Shown: positions 1 through 10,282 of the stretch, piece after piece
Layout of the letters: the number at the start of each line of letters is the position of its first letter
Numbering within the stretch: the stretch's first letter is position 1
Assembly: GCF_000024845.1 (NCBI RefSeq)
Contig: NC_013501.1
Span: forward strand, 2,956,874-3,020,873
DNA: 64,000 nt
DNA from: Rhodothermus marinus DSM 4252
GTDB lineage: Bacteria > Bacteroidota > Rhodothermia > Rhodothermales > Rhodothermaceae
Reading direction: 5' to 3'
The notes under the pieces: model-generated
Database searches by the model: none
Told to the model about the DNA's origin: nothing
The model's input: the letters and a program-made list of their open reading frames with translations, nothing else
Position numbers and translations under genes: made by a program

Positions 1-2
1 GC

Positions 3-659
3 GGCGGCCTGCAGGCCGAAGCGCGCATGGCGGAGTTTCTGGATCGCCTCTGGACCGCACTGGACCGGGAAGGCCTGCCCCATCCAGTCTTCGTGGTGGG
101 CGACATCGGCACCCGGCTCGACACGCGCACGTTCGACTTCGAGCGGGCCCGACGGCTGGACGCGCTGGTGCGCCGCTACGGTGCCCTCATCAAAGGGCAC
201 TACACCGACGACGTGGATCGCCTCGATCTGTACCCGAAGGCGGGCATCGGCGGGGCCAACGTGGGCCCGGGCCTGGCCGCCATCGAGTTTGAAGCGCTGG
301 AGGCGCTGGTGGAGGAAGCCCGTCGCCGCGGTCTTTCGGTGACGTTCGATCAGGCCATCCGCCGGGCCGTCGTCGAAAGCGGACGCTGGACGAAGTGGCT
401 CCAACCGGAAGAGAAAGGCCAGCCGTTCGATGCGCTGGATCCCGAGCGGCAACGCTGGCTGGTGGCCACCGGCAGCCGCTACGTGTGGACGCATCCGGCC
501 GTCCTGCAGGCCCGCCGCGAACTCTACGAGGCGCTCGCCCCCTGGCTCGATGCCGACGCTTTCGTGCGCACGCGCATCAAAGCACGCCTGATGGACTACT
601 TTCGTGCCTTCAACCTGATCCATTTCAACGAGCGGCTGCAGGCCTTTCTCCCCGAATGA
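3..659 (+). CDS. GatZ/KbaZ-like tagatose-bisphosphate aldolase subunit (5' end outside window)
   Basis: The frame is open from the first bases of the window, so this is the C-terminal ~218 residues of a longer protein (family length is usually about 430). The stretch HYTDDVDRLDLYP followed by GIGGANVGPGLAAIEFEAL is the recognisable signature of GatZ/KbaZ, the non-catalytic chaperone-like partner of class II D-tagatose-1,6-bisphosphate aldolase. That family also includes stand-alone proteins used in galactitol, tagatose or amino-sugar breakdown, so the precise substrate is not certain. It ends 4 bp before the convergent stop of the CCA-adding enzyme gene. An internal ATG at 27 is not a start; homology continues upstream of it. 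Confidence 0.8.
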   Translation, partial: GGLQAEARMAEFLDRLWTALDREGLPHPVFVVGDIGTRLDTRTFDFERARRLDALVRRYGALIKGHYTDDVDRLDLYPKAGIGGANVGPGLAAIEFEALEALVEEARRRGLSVTFDQAIRRAVVESGRWTKWLQPEEKGQPFDALDPERQRWLVATGSRYVWTHPAVLQARRELYEALAPWLDADAFVRTRIKARLMDYFRAFNLIHFNERLQAFLPE

Positions 660-663
660 CCGG

Positions 664-2349
664 TCAGGCCGGCTCTTCTGCCTGCGCCAGCGCTTCTTCT
701 TTGACCCGGTGCAGATAGGCCAGGGCTTCTTCCCGATCGGCCGGCAGCTCACCTTTGAAGATCACCTCCTTGATTGCGCCCAGCGCCCGTCGTTCGGGCC
801 CTTTGAGCGAGGCGGCCATCTCCTCGAACAGCGCCGCACGCCGCAGCGCTTCGTCCTTGATCTCCATCATGTACTGAAAGGCCGCATCGTGCTCGTTGGG
901 AATGCGCCCTTCGAGAATGGCTTCTTTGATGGCCTCTTTGATGATCCCCACGGCCACACCTTCGCCGATGCCCAGCGTCCGCATGATCTCCTCGCCATCG
1001 ACGGGCGGCTGGAAGTTGCGGATGCGGTCCTTTTCCTCCACTTCGGCCATGCGGGCCTCCAGCCGATCGAAAGCCTCCAGATAGCGACGCACGCGCCGGG
1101 GATTCTTGGAGGTGATGTCAGCCCGCACCAGCAGCATCAGATCCTCCAGGTCGTCGCCGGCCTCGAAGAGCAGTCGACGGATGGCCGAGTCGGTCACCTG
1201 TTCGTCGACGAGCGCGACGGGACGGTGGTGCAGGCGGACGAGCTTCTGCACGTAGGCCATGCGCTCGTCCATGGGTAGTTTGAAGCGCCGGAAGATGCGG
1301 GGGACCATGCGGGCACCCAGGTCTTCGTGTCCGTGGAAGGTCCAGCCCGTGCCCGGCACGAAGCGTTTGGTGGCCGGCTTGGCGATGTCGTGCAGCAGGG
1401 CCGCCCAGCGCAGCCACACGGCGTCGTCCTCGCAGGGACGGTCGGCCGTCATGCGGGCCACGTTGTCCACCACCTGCAGCGTGTGGTAGAAGTTGTCCTT
1501 GTGACGGTGCCCGTCGATGGTCTCGACGCCCTTGAGCGCCACCAGTTCGGGGAAGATGCGCGCCAGAATGCCGGTGGACTCCAGGATTTTGAAGCCGATG
1601 GAAGGCTGCGGCGCACACAGGATCTTCTGCAGTTCGTCGGTGATGCGCTCCTGGCTGAGGATTTCGACGCGGTGGGCCTTTTCCCGCATCGCCGCGAACG
1701 TGTCGGGTTCTACGCGGAAGTTCAGTTGCGCGGCAAAGCGGGCCGCCCGGATCATGCGGAGCGGATCGTCCTCGAAGGTCTGGCGCGGATCGAGCGGCGT
1801 GCGCAGCAGCCGTTGCCGGAGATCGCGCCGCCCGTGGAACGGATCGATCAGCGTTCCCCAGCGAGAGGGCCACAGGTCGATGGCCATCGCGTTGATGGTG
1901 AAATCGCGGCGGCGCAGGTCGTCGTCGAGCGTGCCGTCTTCGACGATGGGTTTGCGGGAGTCTTTGCGATAGCTTTCGCGGCGGGCCGCCACGAACTCCA
2001 GCACGAAGACGCCGCTGCGATCCGGCGTGGGTACGCGGATGGCCGCCGTGCCGAAATTTTCATAGACGTGCACGGTGCGGCCCCCCAGCGCGCGCGCCAC
2101 GAGGCGGGCCAGCCGGATGCCCGTCCCGGGTCCCACCGTCACAAAGTCGATGTCGGTGGTCGGACGGTCCAGAAACAGATCGCGCACGACGCCGCCCACG
2201 GCATAGACCGGGATCTCGTGCTGCTGTCCCAGCTCGCCGATCCGACGCAGCAGGGGCGCGTAGGGACGCGACGCCAGGCGTTCCTGTATGCGCAGTGGTA
2301 GCGGCCGAACCGTCACCGTCATGATCGTGCGGGTAGTTGCGGGGGCCAT
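664..2349 (-). CDS. cca: CCA tRNA nucleotidyltransferase with HD domain
   Basis: A tRNA-maturation enzyme that adds or repairs the 3'-CCA of tRNAs using CTP and ATP. The head domain has GGVVRDLFLDRPTTDIDF, with the GG-x-VRD motif and the metal-binding DID acids of class II nucleotidyltransferases. An HD domain follows (HTLQVVDNV and RWAALLHDIAKP). I start it at 2349 (MAPATTRTIM), two bases after the upstream gene's stop; ATG 2322 (MTVTVRPLP) is an equally possible start, and neither has a clear Shine-Dalgarno. The frame stays open further upstream but that part lies inside the oxidoreductase gene. About 561 residues. It is relevant that the tRNA-Asn gene in this window does not encode CCA. 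Confidence 0.9.
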   Translation of the reverse strand: MAPATTRTIMTVTVRPLPLRIQERLASRPYAPLLRRIGELGQQHEIPVYAVGGVVRDLFLDRPTTDIDFVTVGPGTGIRLARLVARALGGRTVHVYENFGTAAIRVPTPDRSGVFVLEFVAARRESYRKDSRKPIVEDGTLDDDLRRRDFTINAMAIDLWPSRWGTLIDPFHGRRDLRQRLLRTPLDPRQTFEDDPLRMIRAARFAAQLNFRVEPDTFAAMREKAHRVEILSQERITDELQKILCAPQPSIGFKILESTGILARIFPELVALKGVETIDGHRHKDNFYHTLQVVDNVARMTADRPCEDDAVWLRWAALLHDIAKPATKRFVPGTGWTFHGHEDLGARMVPRIFRRFKLPMDERMAYVQKLVRLHHRPVALVDEQVTDSAIRRLLFEAGDDLEDLMLLVRADITSKNPRRVRRYLEAFDRLEARMAEVEEKDRIRNFQPPVDGEEIMRTLGIGEGVAVGIIKEAIKEAILEGRIPNEHDAAFQYMMEIKDEALRRAALFEEMAASLKGPERRALGAIKEVIFKGELPADREEALAYLHRVKEEALAQAEEPA

Positions 2350-2351
2350 AC

Positions 2352-3188
2352 TTAACGCAGCCGGCTCATCAAACGTTCGACGATCCGGAGCACCTGCAGG
2401 GTTTCCAGGAGCGAGACCGGGGCCGGCTGGCGGGCGGCCAGGGCCTGCAGAAAGGCAAGGACTTCGGCCTTCGTCAGGCGCTCGTCGGATGCTTCGAGTC
2501 GGAGCCATCGGTGCCAGCCGGTGCGCGCCAGGTACAGTTCGGGCGTGGTGTCGTCGCCGTCGCGCCACATCAGCACCTGCGCATAGGTGCCGCTGTGAAA
2601 GCGCAGGCCGAAGGCCACCGCTTCGAGCCAGGTAGGACCACCCCGGACGGCCTCCCCTTCGATACGCAGCACGCTGCTGGAGCGGGCCAGTGCGCAGCAC
2701 AGATCGACGGCTTCGGCCAGCCGGGCGTGCCAGGGCACCACACCGCGCCCGCCCACCTGCTGTCGGTAAACGAGCAGCGCGGGCGGCGCGCCGTTCCGAA
2801 CGTCCTGCAACTTTGGATGGAAGCGCAGCGGTCGGCTGACGCCCACCTCCACACAGGCTTCCTCGGCCAGCCGGCCCAGTCGCTCCAGATCCTGCAGCGC
2901 CGGGGCCGGTGGCCAGGCCACGAAGCAGTGCACCCCTTCCCGCAGGGCGATCTCCGTCACCCGGAAACGCTCGGCCGGAGGCGTGGCAATGAAAACCACC
3001 TCCAGCGCCTGCATCCAGGCGGCCAGCCGGGCGTCCGGCACGTCCAGGGTGCTTTCCGAAAAGCGGGCAACGGAACGATCCGGATAGAGCGCGCGCAGGG
3101 CAGCGTGCAGGCTACGGGCTTCCCGGCCGCCGCCGATCAGCCCGATGCGAAACGCCGGTGCCGACTCAGTAGCCTGCGGCCTGTCCAT
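2352..3188 (-). CDS. Gfo/Idh/MocA-like oxidoreductase
   Basis: About 278 residues. The N-terminus FRIGLIGGGREARSLHAAL is a Rossmann nucleotide-binding motif, and VVFIATPPAERFRVTEIALREGVHC matches the second part of the NAD(P)-binding domain of Gfo/Idh/MocA proteins. The expected catalytic EKP motif is replaced by AWPPAPALQ, so the normal Lys-based chemistry may be absent or altered. The start at 3188 (MDRPQATESA) overlaps the upstream gene's end by 23 bp; the longer open frame upstream is an Arg/Ser-rich shadow of the gamma-glutamyltransferase gene. Substrate unknown. Confidence 0.7.
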   Translation of the reverse strand: MDRPQATESAPAFRIGLIGGGREARSLHAALRALYPDRSVARFSESTLDVPDARLAAWMQALEVVFIATPPAERFRVTEIALREGVHCFVAWPPAPALQDLERLGRLAEEACVEVGVSRPLRFHPKLQDVRNGAPPALLVYRQQVGGRGVVPWHARLAEAVDLCCALARSSSVLRIEGEAVRGGPTWLEAVAFGLRFHSGTYAQVLMWRDGDDTTPELYLARTGWHRWLRLEASDERLTKAEVLAFLQALAARQPAPVSLLETLQVLRIVERLMSRLR

Positions 3189-4947
3189 CCTTGCGCATTT
3201 CCGAAGCTCCGTGATAGACGCCCAGCGAATCGCGCAGAATGGCCTGGTAGCCGCCGAACGCCCCGCGCGTGAACCGGACGCGATGGCCGCGGCGCTCCAG
3301 CTCCTGCACGACGGCCGGATCGAAGCCGCTTTCGAGCAGCAGCACGCCCGCCCCTTCGCTCGTGCCCAGCGGCGTGCGGCCGCCGATGTGCCGCCAACGG
3401 GCCGCATCGCCCGCCTCCTGCACGTTCATGCCGAAATCGATCATGTTCGTGAGCACCTGCACATGTCCCTGCGGCTGCATGTCGCCGCCCATCACGCCGA
3501 AGCTGAGCCAGGGCTCGCCGTCTTTCATCACGAAGCCCGGAATGATCGTATGGAAAGGACGCTTGCCGGGCGCGTAGGCGTTGGGATGGCCGGGTACCAG
3601 CGCGAAGAGCGCCCCGCGATCCTGCAGCATGAAGCCCAGCCCGTCGGGCACCAGGCCGCTCCCCATGCCCGTGTAGTTGCTCTGGATGAGCGAGACCATC
3701 ATACCCGACGAGTCGGCCACGGTCAGATAGATCGTGTCGCCGTCCGGCAGCGGCTCGTCCAGGCCCGGTCCCACTTCGGCCATTACCGTATCCATGCGGA
3801 TCAGGCGGCGACGCTCGGCCGCATATTCTCTGGAGAGCAGCCGCTCCAGCGGGATCTGATAGAAGTCCGGGTCCGCATAGAAGCGGGCGCGATCCTCGAA
3901 GGCCAGCCGCTTGGCCTCGGCCATGACGTGCAGGTAGTCGGCGCTGCCCCAGCCCATGGCCTTCAGGTCAAACCCTTCCAGAATGTTGAGCATCTGGAGC
4001 ACGGCGATCCCCTGGCCGTTGGGCGGCAGCTCGTAGACGTCGTAGCCGCGATAGTTGACCGAGACGGGCTCGACCCATTCGCTCCGGTGGGCGGCCAGGT
4101 CTTCCTTGCGCAGATAGCCCCCGATGCGGCGCATGTAGGCGTCGATCGTCTCGGCGATCACGCCCCGGTAGAAGGCCTCCCGGCCCTGTTCGGCCAGCAG
4201 TTCGTAGGTGCGGGCCAGATCCGGGTTGCGAAAGATTTCGCCCTCGCGAGGGGCCCGGCCGCCGGGGAAGAACGTGCGGAGTGCGTTGTCGAATTCGGGG
4301 ATCAGATGCCGGTTTTCCTGAAACCGCTCCAGGTTCTGCGCCCAGTAGTAGGCGATCACCTGCGAGACGGGAAAGCCCTCGCGGGCGTAGCGAATGGCCG
4401 GGGCCAGCACCTCGCGCATGGGCAGGCGGCCGAAGCGGGCGTGCAGCTCGAACCAGCCATCCACCGCGCCGGGCACCGTGACCGGCAGCACGCCCCAGAG
4501 CGGGATCGTGGGCGGCTCGCCGGGCTCCGGAGGCTGCAGGCGTCGGGCCTCGGCCACCATGGTTTCGAACGAGAGTCCCTGCGGCGAGCGGCCGCTGGCG
4601 TTCAGCCCGTAGAGCCGCCGCGTTTCCGGATCCCATACGATGGCGAACAGGTCGCCGCCGATGCCACAGCCCGTGGGTTCCATCAGTCCCAGCACGGCAT
4701 TGGCGGCGATGGCCGCATCGACGGCCGATCCGCCTTTTTTCAGAATGTCCAGGGCCACCTGCGTGGCCAGCGGCTGGCTGGTGGCGGCCATGCCGTGGCG
4801 GGCCAGCACCGGGCTCCGGGTGGCAAACGGCGCGCCGACGAGCCGGTCGCCGCCGCCGTGCCCGAACACCTGGGCCCGGCCATGCGAAAGCGGAATCCAC
4901 ATGAGCAGCAGAATCAGCCAGATCGAGACGTTACCGGTGCCTTTCAT
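3166..4947 (-). CDS. ggt: gamma-glutamyltransferase, secreted
   Basis: An Ntn-hydrolase precursor of about 593 residues that hydrolyses or transfers gamma-glutamyl groups from glutathione and related peptides, in the periplasm or outside the cell. It has an N-terminal hydrophobic signal (WLILLLMWIPLSHGRAQ), the family blocks GMAATSQPLATQVALDIL, GGSAVDAAIAANAVLGLMEP and GCGIGGDLF, and a late glycine-rich block GSGLVPDGLGFMLQDRG. The autocleavage nucleophile is Thr about residue 405 in GDTIYLTVAD. The residues after it are Ile-Tyr rather than the usual Thr-His, so activity may be biased. The ATG at 4947 overlaps the upstream TGA (TGATG), suggesting translational coupling to the macrodomain gene. 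Confidence 0.9.
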   Translation of the reverse strand: MKGTGNVSIWLILLLMWIPLSHGRAQVFGHGGGDRLVGAPFATRSPVLARHGMAATSQPLATQVALDILKKGGSAVDAAIAANAVLGLMEPTGCGIGGDLFAIVWDPETRRLYGLNASGRSPQGLSFETMVAEARRLQPPEPGEPPTIPLWGVLPVTVPGAVDGWFELHARFGRLPMREVLAPAIRYAREGFPVSQVIAYYWAQNLERFQENRHLIPEFDNALRTFFPGGRAPREGEIFRNPDLARTYELLAEQGREAFYRGVIAETIDAYMRRIGGYLRKEDLAAHRSEWVEPVSVNYRGYDVYELPPNGQGIAVLQMLNILEGFDLKAMGWGSADYLHVMAEAKRLAFEDRARFYADPDFYQIPLERLLSREYAAERRRLIRMDTVMAEVGPGLDEPLPDGDTIYLTVADSSGMMVSLIQSNYTGMGSGLVPDGLGFMLQDRGALFALVPGHPNAYAPGKRPFHTIIPGFVMKDGEPWLSFGVMGGDMQPQGHVQVLTNMIDFGMNVQEAGDAARWRHIGGRTPLGTSEGAGVLLLESGFDPAVVQELERRGHRVRFTRGAFGGYQAILRDSLGVYHGASEMRKDGQAAGY

Positions 4948-5492
4948 CACGACTCGGGGGTAGCTTGAAGGCGGGCCAGCACCTCTTCGTGGATCCTGCG
5001 GGCGCGTTCGTCGAAGAGCACGAACCGCACGTGGCGCACGTGCCTGAGCTTCGGCGCCGCTTCAAGCACGGTTTTCAGCGCCACTTCCGCAGCCTCTTCC
5101 ATCGGGTAGCCGAACACGCCGGTGGAAATCGCCGGAAACGCCACCGAGCGGATGCCATGCTCGTCGGCCAGTTTCAGGGCATTGCGATAGGCTTCGGCCA
5201 GGATCCGGTCCGAGGGCACATCGCGCCCGTAAACCGGTCCCAGCACGTGAATCACGTACCGGTTGGGCAGCCGAAAGCCGGGCGTGATCACGGCCTGACC
5301 CGGACGGATCGGCGCCAGCGGCCGACAGGCTTCGGCCAGTTCGGGTCCGGCCGCCCGGTGGATGGCTCCGGCCACGCCCCCGCCCGGCATGAGCTGCGCA
5401 TTGGCCGCATTGACGATGGCCTCCATGTCGGGCTGCTTCGTGATGTCGCCCTGGACGATCTCCAGCGTAAAATCACCCTGCTGCACCCGCAT
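4947..5492 (-). CDS. macrodomain protein (ADP-ribose binding or hydrolysing)
   Basis: About 181 residues forming a single macrodomain. Visible hallmarks are VQGDITKQPDMEAIVNAAN, the GGGVAGAIHRAAG loop and FPAISTGVFGYP, all matching the YmdB/Af1521/MacroD group that binds ADP-ribose and removes O-acetyl-ADP-ribose or mono-ADP-ribose. The start at 5492 (MRVQQGDFTL) is the last one before the fold begins. It is the first gene of a reverse block with ggt, divergent from fabF across a 183-bp spacer. Confidence 0.9.
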   Translation of the reverse strand: MRVQQGDFTLEIVQGDITKQPDMEAIVNAANAQLMPGGGVAGAIHRAAGPELAEACRPLAPIRPGQAVITPGFRLPNRYVIHVLGPVYGRDVPSDRILAEAYRNALKLADEHGIRSVAFPAISTGVFGYPMEEAAEVALKTVLEAAPKLRHVRHVRFVLFDERARRIHEEVLARLQATPES

Positions 5493-5675
5493 GGCTATCC
5501 CGGTTTGCGTTGAGGAAGGTGCTTTCCGGAAGATAAAACGCCCAGGGCCAACATGCAGCGCTGGTCGGGAGCTGACTTTTATGCGACTTTTTTGTTTTTT
5601 ACGCACCGGTGCAGGACGGAAGCCTTGCTTCCGGCGTACAAAGGTCCGTCTTTTCCAGAACCCGAATAAAACCGG

Positions 5676-6945
<1,270 letters not shown>

Positions 6946-6956
<11 letters not shown>

Positions 6957-7908
6957 GCACGCGAAGCAGCAGGAGGCCGCGTCTCCGCTGCGCATCGTCT
7001 TCATGGGCACCCCGGAGTTTGCCGTACCCTCGCTGGAGCGACTGGTCGAGGCCGGTTACCGTCCGGTGGCGGTAGTGACCGGCCCCGATCGCCCGCGCGG
7101 ACGCGGCCAGCGCGTGCAGCCCACCCCCGTCAAAGAAGCGGCGCTGCGTCTGGGGCTGTCGCCCATCCTGCAACCGGAGTCTGTGCGCGATCCGGCCTTT
7201 GCCGAGGCCATCGCCGAGCTGCGGCCGGACGTCATCGTGGTGGTGGCCTTCAAGATCCTGCCGCCCGAGGTGTACACGCAGGCGCGGCTGGGCGCCTTCA
7301 ACCTGCACGCCTCGCTTTTGCCCCGCTATCGGGGCGCGGCACCCATTCACCGGGCCATCATGGCCGGCGAGACGGAGACCGGCGTCACCACGTTCTTTCT
7401 GCGCCCCGAGGTGGACACCGGCGAAATCATCCTGCAGAAGCGTACGCCGATCGGTCCCGAGGAGACGGCCGGCGAACTGCACGATCGGCTCATGCATCTG
7501 GGCGCCGAGGCCGTGCTCGAAACCGTCCGGCTGATCGAGCGGGGCGAGGCGCATCCCCGGCCCCAGGACGACACCCAGGCCACGCTGGCCCCCAAGCTCA
7601 CCCGCGAGGAGGCGCGTGTGCCCTGGGATCGTCCGGCTCAGGTGGTCCACAACCACATCCGGGGCCTCTCGCCGCACCCCGGCGCCTGGACGATGCACGG
7701 CGACCGCCTGCTCAAGCTCTACCGCTCGCGCCTGGCTGAAGGCGAAGGGCCTCCGGGCACCGTGCTGGAGGCCGACGACCGGCTGGTGGTGGCCTGCGGC
7801 GAGGGCGCCGTGGAGATTCTGGAACTGCAGCAGGAAGGGCGCCGCGTGCTTCCGGCCGATGCGTTCCTGCGCGGCTATCCGCTCCGCCCCGGCGATCGGC
7901 TGAGCTGA
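6946..7908 (+). CDS. fmt: methionyl-tRNA formyltransferase
   Basis: Formylates initiator Met-tRNA using 10-formyl-tetrahydrofolate. The N-terminal formyltransferase domain shows IVFMGTPEFAVPSL, the active-site run NLHASLLPRYRGAAPIH (Asn119, His121) and Asp157 in RPEVDTGEI. The C-terminal domain follows from about residue 210. 320 residues, standard. The start ATG at 6946 lies inside the end of fabF, so the two are probably translated from one mRNA. A perfect 8-bp stem (7935-7942 with 7952-7959) sits just downstream but has no T-run, so I do not call it a terminator. Confidence 0.97.
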
Positions 7909-7992
7909 ACCGTTTCCGAAACCGAACGTATCGACAGAAAAGCGCGCGTTTCTTTTCTGCCGACAGCCCCGGGATTTGATCGTGACGCGTAT

Positions 7993-9210
7993 ATGGACCT
8001 TCCCCCTGCCAACGGCACCAACAGTCACCTGCTGCGCACCTATCGGGAAGCGCTCGCCCGCCTGGAGGCCGAAGCTCCCCCTGCGCCGGAGGAGCACAGG
8101 GCGCGATGTCAGGCCCTGCTGCAGCGGCTGCGTCCGGCCGACACCGAAGCCGCACGCACGGCCTTCGTGCACGGCACGCCGGGACTGCTGGCCGCGCATA
8201 CGCATTACTTCGATGGTTTTGCCCTGCTGCTGGCCGCACCGCACGGAACGGCCGTGAGCGTGCGCCCGGCCCGCGAACAGACCAGTCGCCTGCTGTTTCC
8301 TCCAGACGAGACCCCCTGGACGCTCCCGCTCGACGCGTCCGTGCCGCCGGACTGGCCGCTCGAAGTGGTGCTGGCCTTTTCGGTGCTGCGCCACTGCTGT
8401 CCCGAGCAGGCCTTCGACATGGCGGTATTCAGTTCCGTGCCGCCGTTTGCCCGCGAGATGCGGCTGGCTTCACTGGCCGTCGCCCTGACGCACGCCCTGC
8501 AGCCCGCCGCCGATCGCTCGGACGCGCAACTCCGGACCCTGGCGGACGTCATCGAGCGCTGCACGGGCTTTCCCTTCAGCGTCGCCTACCTGCTGGCCGC
8601 TTCGGTGGCCCGACCCGGTACGTTCGTGCTGATCGACGCCGCCACGCTCGAACACCTCGAACTGGAAGCGCCCCCGTCGGACGTGCTGCGCTGGCTGCTG
8701 ATCGACGCCGGCTGCACGCTGCTGCCGCCCCCCGACCACCACCGTCGGCAACGCGACCTGGCCCACCAGATCGTCGAGATTCTGCAGCGCCGGGGCTTTC
8801 GCGAGCTCACCTCCCTGCGCGAGCTGGCCTATCGCGACCTATCCCGCGCCCAGGCCCTGCTGCCCCGCCGGCTGCATCCGGTGCTTCGCTACCTGGTCTC
8901 CGAAAACCACCGGGTACACCACATGGTGGTAGCCATCCGGCAGCAGGACTGGCAGAAGCTGGGCTCGCTATTGCTCATGTCGCACGCGGCCCTGCGGTAC
9001 GACTGGCAGGCTTCCTGCGCCGAGGCCGATCTGATCGTCGAGGTCGCCGAAGCGATGAGCGTGGAAGGCATCTTCGGCGCCAGCATGAACGGCTACGGCA
9101 ACGGCGTGCTGGTAGCCGGACGTCCCTTTCAGCTGCCCGTCTATCTGGAACGCCTGCAGCAGACCTTCGAGACCCACTTTGGCCGCACGCCCGAGGCGCA
9201 CCTGATCTGA
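7993..9210 (+). CDS. galactokinase-like protein with degenerate active site
   Basis: 405 residues whose overall order of blocks resembles GHMP-type galactokinase. The substrate-binding motif (normally GRxNLIGEHTDYNGG) appears as HGTPGLLAAHTHYFDG at residues 60-75, losing the Arg, Glu and Asp. The ATP loop (GLSSSA) is replaced by PPFAREMRLA, and the catalytic Asp position (MDQ) reads SVAY. The C-terminal glycine motif remains in part as SMNGYGNGVLV. I read it as a pseudo-kinase of the galactokinase fold, possibly a sugar sensor; this is inference from motif comparison by eye. An intact frame and ordinary codon use argue it is not decaying. Confidence 0.6.
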   Translation: MDLPPANGTNSHLLRTYREALARLEAEAPPAPEEHRARCQALLQRLRPADTEAARTAFVHGTPGLLAAHTHYFDGFALLLAAPHGTAVSVRPAREQTSRLLFPPDETPWTLPLDASVPPDWPLEVVLAFSVLRHCCPEQAFDMAVFSSVPPFAREMRLASLAVALTHALQPAADRSDAQLRTLADVIERCTGFPFSVAYLLAASVARPGTFVLIDAATLEHLELEAPPSDVLRWLLIDAGCTLLPPPDHHRRQRDLAHQIVEILQRRGFRELTSLRELAYRDLSRAQALLPRRLHPVLRYLVSENHRVHHMVVAIRQQDWQKLGSLLLMSHAALRYDWQASCAEADLIVEVAEAMSVEGIFGASMNGYGNGVLVAGRPFQLPVYLERLQQTFETHFGRTPEAHLI

Positions 9211-9271
9211 CGGGAACCCCTGCGTTTGCCACGACTTCGATAGGGCGGTCCATCGAAAATTTTCTTTATCC

Positions 9272-10267
9272 ATGCCTTCGTTCGACCTGGCGCGTGTCAA
9301 TGCCCGCATCGAAGCGGACGGTGCCTTTCTGGACGACCTGCGGGCCGAAGTGGGCCGCGTGATCGTCGGCCAGCGCTACCTGATCGACCGCCTGCTGATC
9401 GGCCTGCTCTGCGGCGGGCACGTCCTGCTGGAAGGCGTGCCGGGTCTGGCCAAGACGCTGACAGTCAGCACACTGGCCCGCGCGCTGGGCGTGCAGTTTC
9501 AGCGCATTCAGTTCACGCCTGACTTGCTTCCGGCCGATCTGCTGGGAACGCTCTATTTCAACCAGAAAGACGGAACGTTTTCCATCCGAAAAGGACCGAT
9601 TTTCGCGAACCTGATCCTGGCCGACGAGATCAACCGGGCCCCGGCCAAGGTGCAGAGCGCCCTGCTCGAAAGCATGCAGGAACGCCAGGTGACGCTGGGC
9701 GACACGACCTTCCGCCTGCCCGAGCCGTTTCTGGTGCTGGCCACCCAGAATCCGATCGAACAGGAAGGCACCTATCCGTTGCCCGAGGCCCAGCTCGACC
9801 GCTTCATGCTCAAGCTTCACGTCGATTACCCTTCGCGCGACGAAGAGCTGGCCATCATGCGGCGCATGGCGCGCACGGACGCGTTGCCCGAGGTGCGTAC
9901 GGTCGCCACGGGTGACGACGTGCTGCGGGCCCGCCAGGCGCTCAACGAGCTGTACGTGGACGAACGCGTCGAGCAGTACATCGTGGACCTGGTGGTGGCC
10001 ACGCGCACGCCCGAGGCGTACGGTCTGGCCGAACTGCGGCCCTACCTTGAGTTTGGCGCTTCGCCCCGCGCCACGATCTACCTGAACCTGGCCGCACGGG
10101 CCCATGCGTTTCTGGAGCACCGGCCCTACGTAACCCCCGACGACGTGCGCGCCGTGGCGCCCGACGTGCTCCGCCATCGCCTGGTGCTCAGCTACGAAGC
10201 CGAAGCGGAAGCCGTCACCAGCGACACGCTGGTCGAGCGCCTGCTGGCTCATATTCCCGTACCCTGA
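9272..10267 (+). CDS. MoxR-family AAA+ ATPase
   Basis: 331-residue AAA+ chaperone of the MoxR class, which typically assembles or activates protein complexes together with von Willebrand-factor-A domain proteins. Walker A is GVPGLAKT at 55-62, Walker B is LILADEIN at 113-120, and the ATQNPIEQEGTYPLPEAQLDRF block (sensor 1 and arginine-finger region) is intact. The usual downstream DUF58 and VWA partner genes are absent; hprK follows instead after 15 bp, so the client complex cannot be inferred from context. Confidence 0.92.
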   Translation: MPSFDLARVNARIEADGAFLDDLRAEVGRVIVGQRYLIDRLLIGLLCGGHVLLEGVPGLAKTLTVSTLARALGVQFQRIQFTPDLLPADLLGTLYFNQKDGTFSIRKGPIFANLILADEINRAPAKVQSALLESMQERQVTLGDTTFRLPEPFLVLATQNPIEQEGTYPLPEAQLDRFMLKLHVDYPSRDEELAIMRRMARTDALPEVRTVATGDDVLRARQALNELYVDERVEQYIVDLVVATRTPEAYGLAELRPYLEFGASPRATIYLNLAARAHAFLEHRPYVTPDDVRAVAPDVLRHRLVLSYEAEAEAVTSDTLVERLLAHIPVP

Positions 10268-10282
10268 AGCCCGAAACCGGCC

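Noticed and set aside
27-659. Complete 210-residue gene starting at ATG 27
   Set aside because: The frame and GatZ/KbaZ similarity continue to the window edge, so this is a partial gene.
664-2700. Long 678-residue version of the CCA-adding enzyme
   Set aside because: The extra N-terminus lies antisense-free but fully inside the oxidoreductase gene, is Arg/Pro-rich and has no similarity.
7935-7959. CAGAAAAG/CTTTTCTG hairpin after fmt as a terminator
   Set aside because: AT-rich, 9-base loop and no T-run on either side.
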